From: Arthrobacter frigidicola
GTDB taxonomy: Bacteria > Actinomycetota > Actinomycetes > Actinomycetales > Micrococcaceae
DNA length: 64,000 nucleotides
Assembly: GCA_003602285.1 (NCBI GenBank)
Contig: QZVU01000001.1
Coordinates: 124,001-188,000, forward strand
Direction: 5' to 3'
How positions within the stretch are numbered: the first letter of the stretch is position 1; every line of letters begins with the position of its first letter. Shown here one piece after another: positions 19,618-29,034 of this stretch. Position numbers and translations under genes: made by a program. The notes beneath the pieces were generated by a model, which saw only the letters and a program-made list of their open reading frames with translations, did not search any database and was not told the origin of the DNA.

Positions 19618-21936
19618 GTGAAGACACCGAAATCGACCTACCGGCTGCAGATTCGAAGCGAATTCGACCTGCGCGATGCCGCGGCCCTGGTGCCGTACCT
19701 GCACGACCTCGGAGTGGACTGGGTGTACCTGTCGCCGATCCTGACGGCGGAAAAGGGCTCCGGCCACGGATACGACGTCACCGACCCCGCCTCGGTCGAC
19801 CCGGCCCGCGGCGGACGGGAGGCTCTCGCCGAGCTTTCCGCCGCCGCGCGGGCCGCCGGCATGGGCGTGCTCGTCGACATCGTCCCGAACCACATGGGCA
19901 TCGAGACCCCGGCCGACAACCCGTGGTGGTGGGAGCTGCTGCGCGGGGGCAGGGACTCCCGCATGGCGGAGGCGTTCGACGTCGACTGGGACGCCGGCGG
20001 CGGACGCATCCGGATCCCCGTGCTCGGGGACGGCTCGGACGAGGAGTCCGCCCTGGAGGTCGTCGACGGCGAACTGCGCTACTACGACCACCGCTTCCCC
20101 CTCGCCGAGGGGTCCTTCGGCCCCGGCGACACCGCGGCCGAGGTCCACGGCCGGCAGCACTACGAGCTGGTGAACTGGCGCCGGGCCGACAGCGAACTGA
20201 ACTACCGCCGTTTCTTCGGCGTGAACACCCTCGCCGGCCTGCGCGTCGAGGTGCCCTGGGTCTTCGAGGAGAGCCACAGCCAGGTCCGCAGCTGGTTTGA
20301 CGACGCCCTCGTGGACGGGCTGCGCATCGACCACCCCGACGGACTCGCCGACCCCGTCGGCTACCTGGCGGACCTGCGCCGGCTCACCGGCGGCGCCTAC
20401 GTCCTGGTCGAGAAGATCCTCGAACCGGGGGAGGAGCTCCCTGACGGCTGGGCCTGCGAGGGAACCACCGGCTATGACGCGCTCGCCGAGATCGACAGGC
20501 TCTTTACCGACCCGGCCGGGGAGCACGAGCTCACCTCCCTGGTTCCGGTCGAGCCGTTCCACGAAATGATCCACGGCACTAAGCGGGGAATCACCGACGG
20601 GATCCTGCGCTCGGAGGTGCTGCGGCTGGCCCGGCTCGTCTCGGCCGATGCGGGCCTCGACCCGGCCGAGGCCGCCGACGCCCTGGCCGAGCTGCTGACC
20701 TGCTTCCCCGTCTACCGCAGCTACCTGCCCGACGGCGCCGACTACCTCGCCGACGCCGTGCGGGACGCCTCGGTGCGCCGGCCCGATCTGGCCGCCGCCG
20801 TCAAGACCCTCCACCCGCTCCTCGACCCCTTCCTTGAGGGCGGGCCCGACGCCGCACTCACCGAACTGGCCCGCAGGTTCCAGCAGACCTCCGGCATGGT
20901 CATGGCCAAGGGCGTTGAGGACACCGCGTTCTACCGCTATAACCGTCTCGTCTCACTCAACGAGGTGGGCGCGGACCCGTCGATCTTCGCGCTCGACCCG
21001 CTGGAGATGCACCGGCGCCTGCTGGGACGCTCCACCGGCAACCCGCTCTCCATGACCACCCTCAGCACCCACGACACCAAGCGCAGCGAGGACACCCGGG
21101 CGCGCATCACCGTCCTCTCCGAACTGGCGGGGGAGTGGGCCTCGGCCCTGGCGGCCCTCAACGAGGCCGCGCAGATCGGCGACGCGACCTTCGCGCCGCT
21201 GCTGTGGCAGTCCCTCATCGGGGCGTGGCCGCTCAGCCGGGAACGCGCCCACGCGTACGCCGAAAAGGCCGCCCGCGAGGCCGACGCCAGCACCCACTGG
21301 ACCGCCCCTGACGAGGAGTTCGAAACGGCGATGCACGCCGCCGTCGACGCCGCCTTCGACGACGAGCGCGTGGCCGGCATTATCACCCCGCTCGTGGAGC
21401 GCCTCCAGCGCCCCGGCTGGTCGAACTCCCTGGCGATGAAGCTGCTGCAGCTCACCATGCCCGGCGTCCCCGACGTCTATCAGGGCACCGAGTTCTGGGA
21501 TGCCTCCCTCGTCGACCCCGACAACCGCCGCGAGGTCGACTACGGAGCCCGGAAACAGGCCCTCACCGACCTCGACTTCGGCGCCCGGCCCGCGGTGGGC
21601 GAGGACGGACGGGCCAAGCTGCTCGTCGTCTCCCGCGCGCTGCGGCTCCGCCGGGACCGGCCGGAGCTGTTCACCGGCTACGAGGCGGTCCACGCCTCCG
21701 GGCCCGCGGCGGACCACCTCTTCGCCTTCGACCGCGGCGGGGCGCTGACCTTCGTCACCCGCCTGCCCGCCGGACTCGACGGAGCCGGCGGCTGGAACGG
21801 CACCACCGTTGAGCTTCCCGAAGGCCGTTACACCTCCGCCCTCACCGGCGAAACGTTCGACGGCGGCACCATCCCGGTCGCCGACCTCTTCTCAGCCCTA
21901 CCCGTAGCGCTTCTCACCAAGGAGGATGCAGCATGA
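19618..21936 (+). CDS. treY: Maltooligosyl trehalose synthase
   Basis: A 772-residue GH13 enzyme that converts the reducing-end alpha-1,4 bond of a maltodextrin into a trehalose alpha-1,1 bond. TreY features are present: [20 protein letters not shown] at the N-terminus, [43 protein letters not shown] and [17 protein letters not shown]. The GTG at 19618 is chosen for the AGGAGG site 6-7 bp before it; an earlier in-frame ATG has none. The stop overlaps the treZ ATG by 4 bp. Confidence 0.95.
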   Translation: MKTPKSTYRLQIRSEFDLRDAAALVPYLHDLGVDWVYLSPILTAEKGSGHGYDVTDPASVDPARGGREALAELSAAARAAGMGVLVDIVPNHMGIETPADNPWWWELLRGGRDSRMAEAFDVDWDAGGGRIRIPVLGDGSDEESALEVVDGELRYYDHRFPLAEGSFGPGDTAAEVHGRQHYELVNWRRADSELNYRRFFGVNTLAGLRVEVPWVFEESHSQVRSWFDDALVDGLRIDHPDGLADPVGYLADLRRLTGGAYVLVEKILEPGEELPDGWACEGTTGYDALAEIDRLFTDPAGEHELTSLVPVEPFHEMIHGTKRGITDGILRSEVLRLARLVSADAGLDPAEAADALAELLTCFPVYRSYLPDGADYLADAVRDASVRRPDLAAAVKTLHPLLDPFLEGGPDAALTELARRFQQTSGMVMAKGVEDTAFYRYNRLVSLNEVGADPSIFALDPLEMHRRLLGRSTGNPLSMTTLSTHDTKRSEDTRARITVLSELAGEWASALAALNEAAQIGDATFAPLLWQSLIGAWPLSRERAHAYAEKAAREADASTHWTAPDEEFETAMHAAVDAAFDDERVAGIITPLVERLQRPGWSNSLAMKLLQLTMPGVPDVYQGTEFWDASLVDPDNRREVDYGARKQALTDLDFGARPAVGEDGRAKLLVVSRALRLRRDRPELFTGYEAVHASGPAADHLFAFDRGGALTFVTRLPAGLDGAGGWNGTTVELPEGRYTSALTGETFDGGTIPVADLFSALPVALLTKEDAA

Positions 21937-23684
21937 GCACGTTCGACGTTTGGGCCCCCCGCGCGGAGTCACTGGTCCTGACCGCCAACGGCACCGACTA
22001 CCCCATGAGCGCCTCCACCGGCGGCTGGTGGAGCGCCCCGGCGGACGCCCCCTCCGGACCCGGCATCGACTACGGGTACAAGGTGAACGGGTCCTCTACC
22101 GCCGTGCCGGACCCGCGCTCGCGCCGCCAGCCCGACGGCGTCCACGCCCTGTCCCGGACCTTCGACCCGGCCGCGCACGACTGGCAGGACGCCGGCTGGT
22201 CCTCACCCGGCATGGACGGCGGGGTGATCTACGAGATGCACCTTGGCACCTTCACCCGGGAAGGGACCCTCGACGCCGCCATCGAACGGCTCGACTACCT
22301 CGTCGACCTCGGCGTCCGGTACGTCGAACTCCTCCCGGTCAACGCGTTCAATGGAACGCACAACTGGGGCTACGACGGGGTGCTCTGGTACGCCGTCCAG
22401 GAGACCTACGGCGGCCCTGAGGCCTACCAGCGCTTCGTCGACGCCGCCCACCAGCGCGGCCTCGGCGTCATCCAGGACGTCGTCTACAACCACCTGGGGC
22501 CCAGCGGCAACTACCTCGGCCAGTTCGGCCCCTACCTCACCGAGGGCCTGAGCAACACCTGGGGAGACTCCCTGAACCTCGACGGCCCGGCCTCGGACGA
22601 GGTCCGGCGCTACGTCGTCGAGAACCTGCTCATGTGGTTCCGCGACTACCACGTCGACGGGCTGCGGCTCGACGCCGTCCACGCGCTGCACGACGAACGC
22701 GCCGTGCACATCCTCGAGGAATTCGCCGCCGAGACCGACGCGTGCGCGGCGGAACTCGGCAAGCCCCTGTTCCTCATCGCGGAGTCCGACCTCAACAATC
22801 CGCGCCTGATCGAGTCCCGCAGCGTGAACGGCTACGGGCTCGCCGGACAGTGGAGCGACGACTTCCACCACGCCGTGCACGTGAACCTCACCGGCGAGAC
22901 TGAGGGCTACTACGCCGACTTCAACTCCGTCGGGGCCCTCGCCAAGGTGCTGAAGGAGGGCTTCTTCCACAACGGAACCTACTCCTCCTTCCGGGAGCGC
23001 AGCCACGGGCGGCGCCTCGACGCCGACCGGGTGTCCCCGCAGCAGCTGGTGGTCTGCGCCCAGAACCACGACCAGATCGGCAACCGGGCCGCCGGCGACC
23101 GGATCAGCGCCGCCCTGAACCCCGCCCAGCTCGCACAGGCCGCGGTGCTGACCATTGCCGGGCCGTTCACCCCCATGCTGTTTATGGGCGAGGAGTACGG
23201 CGCCACCACGCCGTGGCCGTTCTTCACCTCCCATCCCGAGCCGGAACTGGGCAAGGCCACCGCGGAGGGACGGCTTCGGGAGTTCGAGCGGATGGGGTGG
23301 GACCCGAACGCGGTGCCCAACCCGCAGGACCCGGCGACCTTCGAGTCGGCCAAGCTCGACTGGGCCGAAAGCGAGAAGCCCGAACACCGGCAGCTGCTTG
23401 ACACCTACCGGGAGCTGATCCGGCTGCGGGCCTCCGAACCGGACCTGAACACCCGCGACTTCCGCTCGATCGAGGTGGAGTTCGACGAGGCGGCCCGCTG
23501 GCTGCTGCTGCGACGCGGACGAACCGCGGTGCTCCTGAACTTCGGCGCCGCAGAGTGCGAGGTCCCCCTGGCCGCCGACGGGGCGCAGGTGCTGCTCTCC
23601 ACGGTGGACGGGGTCCGCACCGGCACCGACACGGTGACCCTGCCGGGCCACGCGTCCCTCATCCTCTCGCTCGCGGCCGGCTGA
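21933..23684 (+). CDS. treZ: Malto-oligosyltrehalose trehalohydrolase
   Basis: A 583-residue GH13 enzyme that releases trehalose from the TreY product. Motifs include [13 protein letters not shown], the nucleophile [11 protein letters not shown], the acid [13 protein letters not shown] and [15 protein letters not shown]. The N-terminal carbohydrate-binding region begins directly with [13 protein letters not shown]. It overlaps treY by ATGA and an AAGGAGG site lies just upstream inside treY. Together glgX, treY and treZ form the complete glycogen-to-trehalose route, usually linked to osmotic and desiccation tolerance. Confidence 0.95.
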   Translation: MSTFDVWAPRAESLVLTANGTDYPMSASTGGWWSAPADAPSGPGIDYGYKVNGSSTAVPDPRSRRQPDGVHALSRTFDPAAHDWQDAGWSSPGMDGGVIYEMHLGTFTREGTLDAAIERLDYLVDLGVRYVELLPVNAFNGTHNWGYDGVLWYAVQETYGGPEAYQRFVDAAHQRGLGVIQDVVYNHLGPSGNYLGQFGPYLTEGLSNTWGDSLNLDGPASDEVRRYVVENLLMWFRDYHVDGLRLDAVHALHDERAVHILEEFAAETDACAAELGKPLFLIAESDLNNPRLIESRSVNGYGLAGQWSDDFHHAVHVNLTGETEGYYADFNSVGALAKVLKEGFFHNGTYSSFRERSHGRRLDADRVSPQQLVVCAQNHDQIGNRAAGDRISAALNPAQLAQAAVLTIAGPFTPMLFMGEEYGATTPWPFFTSHPEPELGKATAEGRLREFERMGWDPNAVPNPQDPATFESAKLDWAESEKPEHRQLLDTYRELIRLRASEPDLNTRDFRSIEVEFDEAARWLLLRRGRTAVLLNFGAAECEVPLAADGAQVLLSTVDGVRTGTDTVTLPGHASLILSLAAG

Positions 23685-23686
23685 CC

Positions 23687-25237
23687 ATGGCCGCCTCGGA
23701 GGTGAGCACGGACGTCCTGATCGTCGGGGCCGGACCCACCGGACTGATGCTCGCGGCCTGGCTGCGCAGGCTCGGCGTGGACGCCGTGCTCGCCGACGGC
23801 AAGGGCGAACCCACCCGGGAGTCCCGGGCGCTCGGGATCCAGTCGCGCACCATGGAGATCTACGACCAGCTGGGGGTGATCGGCCCGGTACTCGAGCAGG
23901 CGCAGAAGGCCTTCAGCATCAAACCCGGCTACGGCCGGCGGGCCTTCGGCGAGATCCCCCTGGCGGCCCTCGGGGAGGGGCTGACCCCGCATCCGGGGCT
24001 TCACTTCCTGGAACAGAGCAAGAACGAGCGGATCCTCCTGGCCGAACTCCAGCGCAGGGGAGGGGATGTGCTCTGGAACCGGCGGCTGACCGGGCTCAGC
24101 GCCCGCCCCGACGGCGCCACGGCGGAGTTCTCCGGCCCGGACGGGCCCCTCACCGTCACGGCCCGCTATGTGGTGGGCTGCGACGGCGGGTCCTCCGCGG
24201 TGCGGACCCTGAGCGGGATCCCCTTCGAGGGCGTCACCAACGAATACGTCTTCTACGTGGCCGACGCCCTCGACGTCCAGGGCCTCTCGGCGGCCACCGT
24301 CGAACTGCGGCTCAGCGGTGACGACTTCCTGCTCGCCTTCCCGCTGAAGGCGACAGAGGAGGGGCAGGCAAACCACCGGCTGATCGGGGTGCTGCGCAGC
24401 ACCGGCACCGCCGACATCGTCGAGGACGTGGCCCGGGGACGGCTGAGCGAGCTCTTCGGCGTCACCTACGGCACGTCCCGCTGGTTCTCCACCTACCGCG
24501 TGCACCACCGGGTGGCCGCGGCCTTCCGCGCCGGCCCCGTGTTCCTGGCCGGAGACGCCGGCCATATCCACTCACCAGTGGGCGCCCAGGGCATGAACAC
24601 CGGGCTCCAGGACGCCCACAACCTGGCGTTCAAGCTGGCCGACGTCCTCGGCGGACGGGCGGGGGAGGAACTGCTTGACCGGTATAACGCGGAGCGGCGC
24701 CCCGTCGCCCTGCGCTTGGTCAGCGTCACCGATCGGGTCTTCGCAGGCGTCACCTCCGGTGCCGCCACCGCCCGGACGCTGCGGCGGATCCTTCCGCGCC
24801 TGGCCGGGCCGGTGGCCGTCCGGCTGCTGCCGGCCGCACCCATCGCCCCCCGCTTCGCCGGATACCTTGGGCAGATCCGCATCCACTACTGGATGAGCGA
24901 AGGGGCCAAGGCCGCGGCGCGTGGCCGCAGGGGCAGGGTGGTCGGGCGCCGCCTGCCGTGGACGGGCCCCAATTTCGCCGCGCTCGCCGACGCCGTCTGG
25001 CAGGTCCACAGTTACGGCGACACCGACGCCGAACTCGCCGACGCGCTCGGGCGGGCCCTTGGACTGCCGGTGCATCAGTTCCCTGCGGCGCCCGCCGCGG
25101 GTCTGCGCCCGGATCGGTTTTACCTGGTGCGCCCCGACGGGTTCGTCGCCGCAGAGGCCCCCGCCCACCGCGGGGTCTCCGCGCTCCGGGCGGCCCTTCC
25201 GGCGGGGTGGACGCCCACACCCGAAGCCCGCTCCTGA
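23687..25237 (+). CDS. FAD-dependent aromatic-type monooxygenase
   Basis: A 516-residue flavoprotein of the PheA/TfdB hydroxylase family (FAD_binding_3). The FAD dinucleotide motif VLIVGAGPTGLMLAAWLRRLG is at about 9-29, GCDGGSSAVRTLSGI in the middle, and GDAGHIHSPVGAQGMNTGLQDAHNLAFKLADVL is the second FAD signature. A thioredoxin-like C-terminal part follows. Its ATG is only 2 bp after the treZ stop, so it is co-transcribed with the trehalose genes although no link to trehalose is known. The substrate cannot be told from sequence. A perfect-stem terminator follows immediately. Confidence 0.88.
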   Translation: MAASEVSTDVLIVGAGPTGLMLAAWLRRLGVDAVLADGKGEPTRESRALGIQSRTMEIYDQLGVIGPVLEQAQKAFSIKPGYGRRAFGEIPLAALGEGLTPHPGLHFLEQSKNERILLAELQRRGGDVLWNRRLTGLSARPDGATAEFSGPDGPLTVTARYVVGCDGGSSAVRTLSGIPFEGVTNEYVFYVADALDVQGLSAATVELRLSGDDFLLAFPLKATEEGQANHRLIGVLRSTGTADIVEDVARGRLSELFGVTYGTSRWFSTYRVHHRVAAAFRAGPVFLAGDAGHIHSPVGAQGMNTGLQDAHNLAFKLADVLGGRAGEELLDRYNAERRPVALRLVSVTDRVFAGVTSGAATARTLRRILPRLAGPVAVRLLPAAPIAPRFAGYLGQIRIHYWMSEGAKAAARGRRGRVVGRRLPWTGPNFAALADAVWQVHSYGDTDAELADALGRALGLPVHQFPAAPAAGLRPDRFYLVRPDGFVAAEAPAHRGVSALRAALPAGWTPTPEARS

Positions 25238-25266
25238 CACCCCGGCGCGGGGCCGCGCCGGGGTGT
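25237..25266 (+). terminator. Terminator of the glgX-treYZ operon
   Basis: A perfect GC-rich inverted repeat (14-nt arms, effective 13-bp stem with a 4-nt loop) starts within the stop codon of the monooxygenase gene. It separates the trehalose operon from the aldo/keto reductase. Confidence 0.75.
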
Positions 25267-25271
25267 CCGCA

Positions 25272-25277
25272 TAGGAT
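25272..25277 (+). promoter_or_regulatory. Candidate -10 box of the aldo/keto reductase gene
   Basis: TAGGAT is followed by 6 bp and the ATG at 25284, with no Shine-Dalgarno sequence. This fits a leaderless start. Confidence 0.45.
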
Positions 25278-25283
25278 GGTTTC

Positions 25284-26330
25284 ATGACCTATTCCCCCGC
25301 AGAAGACCGTTACGACTCCATGCCCTACCGCCGCGTCGGCCGCAGCGGACTGCACCTGCCGGCCGTGTCCCTCGGGCTGTGGCACAACTTCGGGGACGAC
25401 AAGCCCTTCGACACGCAGCGCGCCATCCTGCGGCGGGCCTTCGACCTTGGCATCACCCACTTCGACCTGGCCAACAACTACGGGCCCCCCTACGGCAGCG
25501 CCGAGACCAACTTCGGGCGCCACTTCGCCGACGACTTCAAGCCGTTCCGGGACGAGCTGATCATCTCCAGCAAGGCCGGATACGACATGTGGCCCGGGCC
25601 CTACGGCAACTTCGGCTCCCGCAAGTACCTGCTGGCCAGCCTCGACCAGTCCCTGAACCGCATGGGCCTTGACTACGTCGACATCTTCTACAGCCACCGC
25701 CCCGACCCGGAAACCCCGCTCGAGGAGACCATGGGCGCGCTGGACACCGCCGTGCGATCCGGCCGCGCGCTCTACGCGGGCATCTCCTCCTACTCGCCCG
25801 AGAAGACGATCGAGGCCGCCGCGATCCTGCGCGACCTCGGCACGCCGCTGCTGATCCACCAGCCCTCCTACTCGATGCTCAACCGCTGGGTCGAGAACGG
25901 CAGCCCGAACCTCCCGGAGGCTCTTGAGACGGTGGGCGCCGGTTCCATCGCGTTCTCGCCGCTGGCGCAGGGCCTGCTGACCGACCGCTACCTCAACGGG
26001 GTTCCCTCGGATTCGCGGGCCGCCGCGGACAAGTCGCTCTCCGGTGAGCACCTCTCCGAGGACAACCTGCGCCGGGTCCGGGGTCTCAACGAGATCGCTG
26101 CGGGCCGCGGGCAGAGCCTGGCCCAGATGGCAATCGCTTGGATCCTGCGGCCGCAGGCAAAGGGCACCCCGATCACCTCTGCCCTCGTGGGCGCCTCAAG
26201 CGTCGCCCAGCTCGAGAGCAGCATCGGCGCGGTTGCCAACCTCGAGTTCACGAACGAGGAACTGCGCGCGATCGACGAGTTCGCCGTCGAGTCCGAGATC
26301 AACCTGTGGGCCGAAGCACTGAAAGACTGA
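25284..26330 (+). CDS. Aldo/keto reductase (YghZ/MgrA type)
   Basis: A 348-residue NADPH-dependent aldo/keto reductase closest in character to the YghZ/MgrA (L-glyceraldehyde-3-phosphate reductase) and voltage-channel beta-subunit group. It begins MPYRRVGRSGLHLPAVSLGLWHNFGDD; the catalytic Asp and Tyr lie in THFDLANNYGPPYG, the Lys in IISSKAGYDMWPGPYG and the His in FYSHRPD. The C-terminal NADPH-binding part is intact (SALVGASSVAQLESS). It is a single-gene unit between two terminators. The physiological substrate is not determined. Confidence 0.9.
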   Translation: MTYSPAEDRYDSMPYRRVGRSGLHLPAVSLGLWHNFGDDKPFDTQRAILRRAFDLGITHFDLANNYGPPYGSAETNFGRHFADDFKPFRDELIISSKAGYDMWPGPYGNFGSRKYLLASLDQSLNRMGLDYVDIFYSHRPDPETPLEETMGALDTAVRSGRALYAGISSYSPEKTIEAAAILRDLGTPLLIHQPSYSMLNRWVENGSPNLPEALETVGAGSIAFSPLAQGLLTDRYLNGVPSDSRAAADKSLSGEHLSEDNLRRVRGLNEIAAGRGQSLAQMAIAWILRPQAKGTPITSALVGASSVAQLESSIGAVANLEFTNEELRAIDEFAVESEINLWAEALKD

Positions 26331-26349
26331 CACCGTTCCACCGGGCCGG

Positions 26350-26381
26350 AGCCCGCGTGCCGCTCCGGCGGGACGCGGGCT
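26350..26381. terminator. Bidirectional terminator between convergent genes
   Basis: AGCCCGCGT and ACGCGGGCT form a 9-bp outer stem around a smaller GC-rich inner stem, followed by TCGCCGTTT. It lies between the aldo/keto reductase gene and the oppositely oriented GH4 gene and could serve both. Confidence 0.6.
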
Positions 26382-26416
26382 TCGCCGTTTCCGGCCGGGG
26401 ACGGAAGCCAGGCCGG

Positions 26417-27775
26417 TCAGTTCCGCCAGCCGGCCGGCAGGGCGGGAAACGCCTGCTCGTAGCCGGCGAGCACCGCAGCCGCGGCGTGCGCCGAGTCGAT
26501 CAGCGGGTGCAGGCTGAACGCGCGCAGCGCGGCGTCACGGTCCCCGTGCACGGCGGCCCGCACCGTCTCCTGCTCGACCGCCTTGACGGCGCTCATCAGG
26601 CCCAGCTGGTGCCCGGTCGGCGGGCCGGCCGCGGGAAGCGGCTCGGCTCCGGCGGCCGACACCCGGGCCGGCACCTCGACGACGGCGTCCGCGGGCAGGC
26701 CCTGCACCGTGCCGCCGTTGCGGACGTTGAGGATCAGTTCGGCCGGGTTCCCCGTCAGCAGGGCATGCATCAGGTGCAGGGCGATGCGCTCGTAGCCTCC
26801 TCCGGCGAGGTCGGCCTCGTCGCGTTCCTCCCCGGCGCCCCGTGCCTCGGCGAGGTAGCCGCTTTCCCGCTCGAGCCGGGCCGCCTCCCACACCCGATAG
26901 GGGTCCCCGGACCTTTCGAGGTCCGTGTAGAGCCGTCGCTGCTGGTCGAGAAGCACCTCGCCGCGGGTCCGCTCCGCCGAACGTACGGCCCGCAGGGCCT
27001 CACGGTGAAAGTAGTAGTAGAAGAGGTACTCGTTGGGTAGGGCGCCGAGGACCCGCAGCAGGTCCGGACCGAAGATTCGCCCTTCCTCGAAGGAGGAAAG
27101 GCGCATCGGGTCGGCCAGCAGGGCGGGCAGGCGGTCCTCGCCGTCGGCGTGCAGGCCCCGGAGCCACCCCAGGTGGTTCAGCCCGAGGTAGTCGACGCCG
27201 TCCAGGGAGCCGGGGACGGCCGGAAGCCCGGCGGCGGCCGCGGCCCGGGCCACCAGCCCCGAGGCGGAGTCGCAGATGCCGATCACCCGGTTTCCCAGCA
27301 CCGGCTGGAGTGCCTCGGTCACCATGCCGGCGGGATTGGTGAAGTTGACCAGCCACGCCCGCGAGCACTTCTCGGCCATCCTCCGCCCCAGGTCCAGCAT
27401 GGCCGGAATGGACCGCAGCGCATAGGAGATCCCGCCTGCGCCGACGGTTTCCTGGCCCAGCAGCCCTTCGGCCAGCGCGACCCGCTCATCGAGGACCCGC
27501 CCGGCCGTGCCGCCGCTGCGGATCGCGGCAAAGACGATGTCAGCCCCCCGCAGGGCCGTGTCGAGGTCCGGCTCGACGGTGACGGCGGGGGACTGCGTGG
27601 GGCCGTCTGCCCAGGGCGGCATGGCCGCCAGGACCCGGGCCACCGCGCGGGCCCGTCCGGGTTCGGCGTCGACGAGGGTGAGGGAGTCAATGAGGCCCGC
27701 GAACCGGCCGGAGCCCAGCGCGCGGTAGACCAAGGGGACGCGGAAGCCCCCGCCGCCGACGATCACAAGCTTCAT
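26417..27775 (-). CDS. Family 4 glycoside hydrolase (6-phospho-beta-glucosidase type)
   Basis: A 452-residue GH4 enzyme. Members hydrolyse phosphorylated (or some free) disaccharides by an NAD-dependent redox-elimination mechanism needing a divalent metal. The Rossmann start is MKLVIVGGGGFRVPLVYRAL; VNFTNPAGMVTEAL, the metal-binding Cys in IGICDSASG and the His in YLGLNHLGWLRGL are family marks. The ATG at 27775 has an excellent GAGGAGG site. It diverges from a PfkB-type sugar kinase, suggesting that the two handle the same carbohydrate; no transporter is adjacent. Confidence 0.88.
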   Translation of the reverse strand: MKLVIVGGGGFRVPLVYRALGSGRFAGLIDSLTLVDAEPGRARAVARVLAAMPPWADGPTQSPAVTVEPDLDTALRGADIVFAAIRSGGTAGRVLDERVALAEGLLGQETVGAGGISYALRSIPAMLDLGRRMAEKCSRAWLVNFTNPAGMVTEALQPVLGNRVIGICDSASGLVARAAAAAGLPAVPGSLDGVDYLGLNHLGWLRGLHADGEDRLPALLADPMRLSSFEEGRIFGPDLLRVLGALPNEYLFYYYFHREALRAVRSAERTRGEVLLDQQRRLYTDLERSGDPYRVWEAARLERESGYLAEARGAGEERDEADLAGGGYERIALHLMHALLTGNPAELILNVRNGGTVQGLPADAVVEVPARVSAAGAEPLPAAGPPTGHQLGLMSAVKAVEQETVRAAVHGDRDAALRAFSLHPLIDSAHAAAAVLAGYEQAFPALPAGWRN

Positions 27776-27797
27776 GGTCCTCCTCAACATCCCGTCG

Positions 27798-27811
27798 GTC
27801 CCGAACGGGAC
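27798..27811. promoter_or_regulatory. Inverted repeat upstream of the GH4 gene
   Basis: GTCCCG and CGGGAC arms are separated by AA, 23 bp upstream of the GH4 start, in the intergenic region shared with the divergent kinase gene. It may be a repressor site. No regulator gene is adjacent, so the binding protein is unknown. Confidence 0.3.
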
Positions 27812-27898
27812 GGCGCCACTACGCAGATTCAAGCACACCGCGCCCGGCCACGGCCTGCCTTCCACCGACATCGGCTCCTATCGGTCGGGGGCAGCGAG

Positions 27899-27904
27899 TA
27901 TTGT
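27899..27904 (+). promoter_or_regulatory. Candidate -10 box of the sugar kinase gene
   Basis: TATTGT is followed by 7 bp and the ATG at 27912 without a ribosome-binding site, consistent with a leaderless message. Confidence 0.4.
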
Positions 27905-27911
27905 GCCCTAC

Positions 27912-28997
27912 ATGGCTAAGCAGCACCGCTTCGACCCCCTCGCCGGGCTGCGGTCTCCGGACGACCCCGAATTCGACCTCCTGCTGGCCGGCCAGGTCTT
28001 CTTCGACATCACCTTCACCGGCCTGGATCAGCTCCCGCGCCCGGGCACCGAGGTGTGGACCGACGGGATGGGCTCCAGCCCCGGCGGGATCGCCAACCAG
28101 GCCATCGCGGCGGCCCGGCTCGGTCTCCACACCACTCTCGCCGCCGCTTTCTCCGACGACGGCTACGGCCAGTTCAACTGGGACATCCTCAACGACCAGG
28201 AGCATGTCGACCTCTCACGCTCCCAGGTGTTCAAAAACTGGCACTCTCCGGTGACCGTCTCCCTCTCGGTGGAGCGGGACCGATCGCTGGTGACCCACGG
28301 ACACGCACCGCCGCTGAGCGCCTCCGAACTCATCGGTGACCCACCGCGCTGCCGGGCCGCCATCGTCAGCGTCGGCGGGGAGCTTGAGCCGTGGGCGGCT
28401 GCCGCGACGGCCAACGGCACCCGGCTCTACGGGGATGTGGGATGGGATCCCCATGGGGAATGGGCCCCGCAGGTCCTCAACACGCTCGGCCACTTCTACG
28501 CGTTCATGCCCAACGACGTCGAAGCGATGGCGTACACACGCACCGAGGACCCCTGGGCGGCCCTCTACGCGCTCGCCGACCATGTCCCGGTGGCCGTCGT
28601 CACCGTGGGGCAGCAGGGCGCCATGGCCATCGACTCCCTCACCGGAGAGGAGGAGTGGGTGCCCGCGCTGCCGGTCACCGCCTTCGATCCGACCGGCGCC
28701 GGTGACTGTTTCGGTGCGGCATTCGTCATGGCCGACCTCGCAGGATTCTCCCTGGCCGACCGGCTAAGCTTCGCCAACCTGTGCGCGTCCCTGTCGGTGC
28801 AGGAGGTCGGTGGCTCCCTCGCGGCCCCAGGCTGGGGCGACATCGCCGACTGGTGGCACCGGACCAGTTCAGCCCGCGACGGCGTCCGCCGCCAGTGGGT
28901 GCGCCGCTACGGGTTCCTGGAGCATCTCGTCTCCGATGTGCCCGTGGAGGCGGTGCGCCGCGCGTCGGCGACCATCGCCCGGCATTCCGATGCCTGA
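27912..28997 (+). CDS. PfkB-family carbohydrate kinase
   Basis: A 361-residue ribokinase/PfkB-family kinase that phosphorylates a sugar or nucleoside with ATP. The N-terminal substrate part shows LLAGQVFFDITFTGLDQLP and the glycine pair GMGSSPGGIANQAIAAARLG; the catalytic anion-hole motif is DPTGAGDCFGAAFVMADLAG. The ATG at 27912 is chosen because TATTGT lies 7 bp before it; earlier in-frame codons have no start signals. The divergent GH4 neighbour suggests a role in catabolism of a glycoside-derived sugar. Substrate identity is not visible. Confidence 0.87.
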   Translation: MAKQHRFDPLAGLRSPDDPEFDLLLAGQVFFDITFTGLDQLPRPGTEVWTDGMGSSPGGIANQAIAAARLGLHTTLAAAFSDDGYGQFNWDILNDQEHVDLSRSQVFKNWHSPVTVSLSVERDRSLVTHGHAPPLSASELIGDPPRCRAAIVSVGGELEPWAAAATANGTRLYGDVGWDPHGEWAPQVLNTLGHFYAFMPNDVEAMAYTRTEDPWAALYALADHVPVAVVTVGQQGAMAIDSLTGEEEWVPALPVTAFDPTGAGDCFGAAFVMADLAGFSLADRLSFANLCASLSVQEVGGSLAAPGWGDIADWWHRTSSARDGVRRQWVRRYGFLEHLVSDVPVEAVRRASATIARHSDA

Positions 28998-29034
28998 GGG
29001 AGACCCAACCGGCGACGGTGGCAGAATAGGGCAA

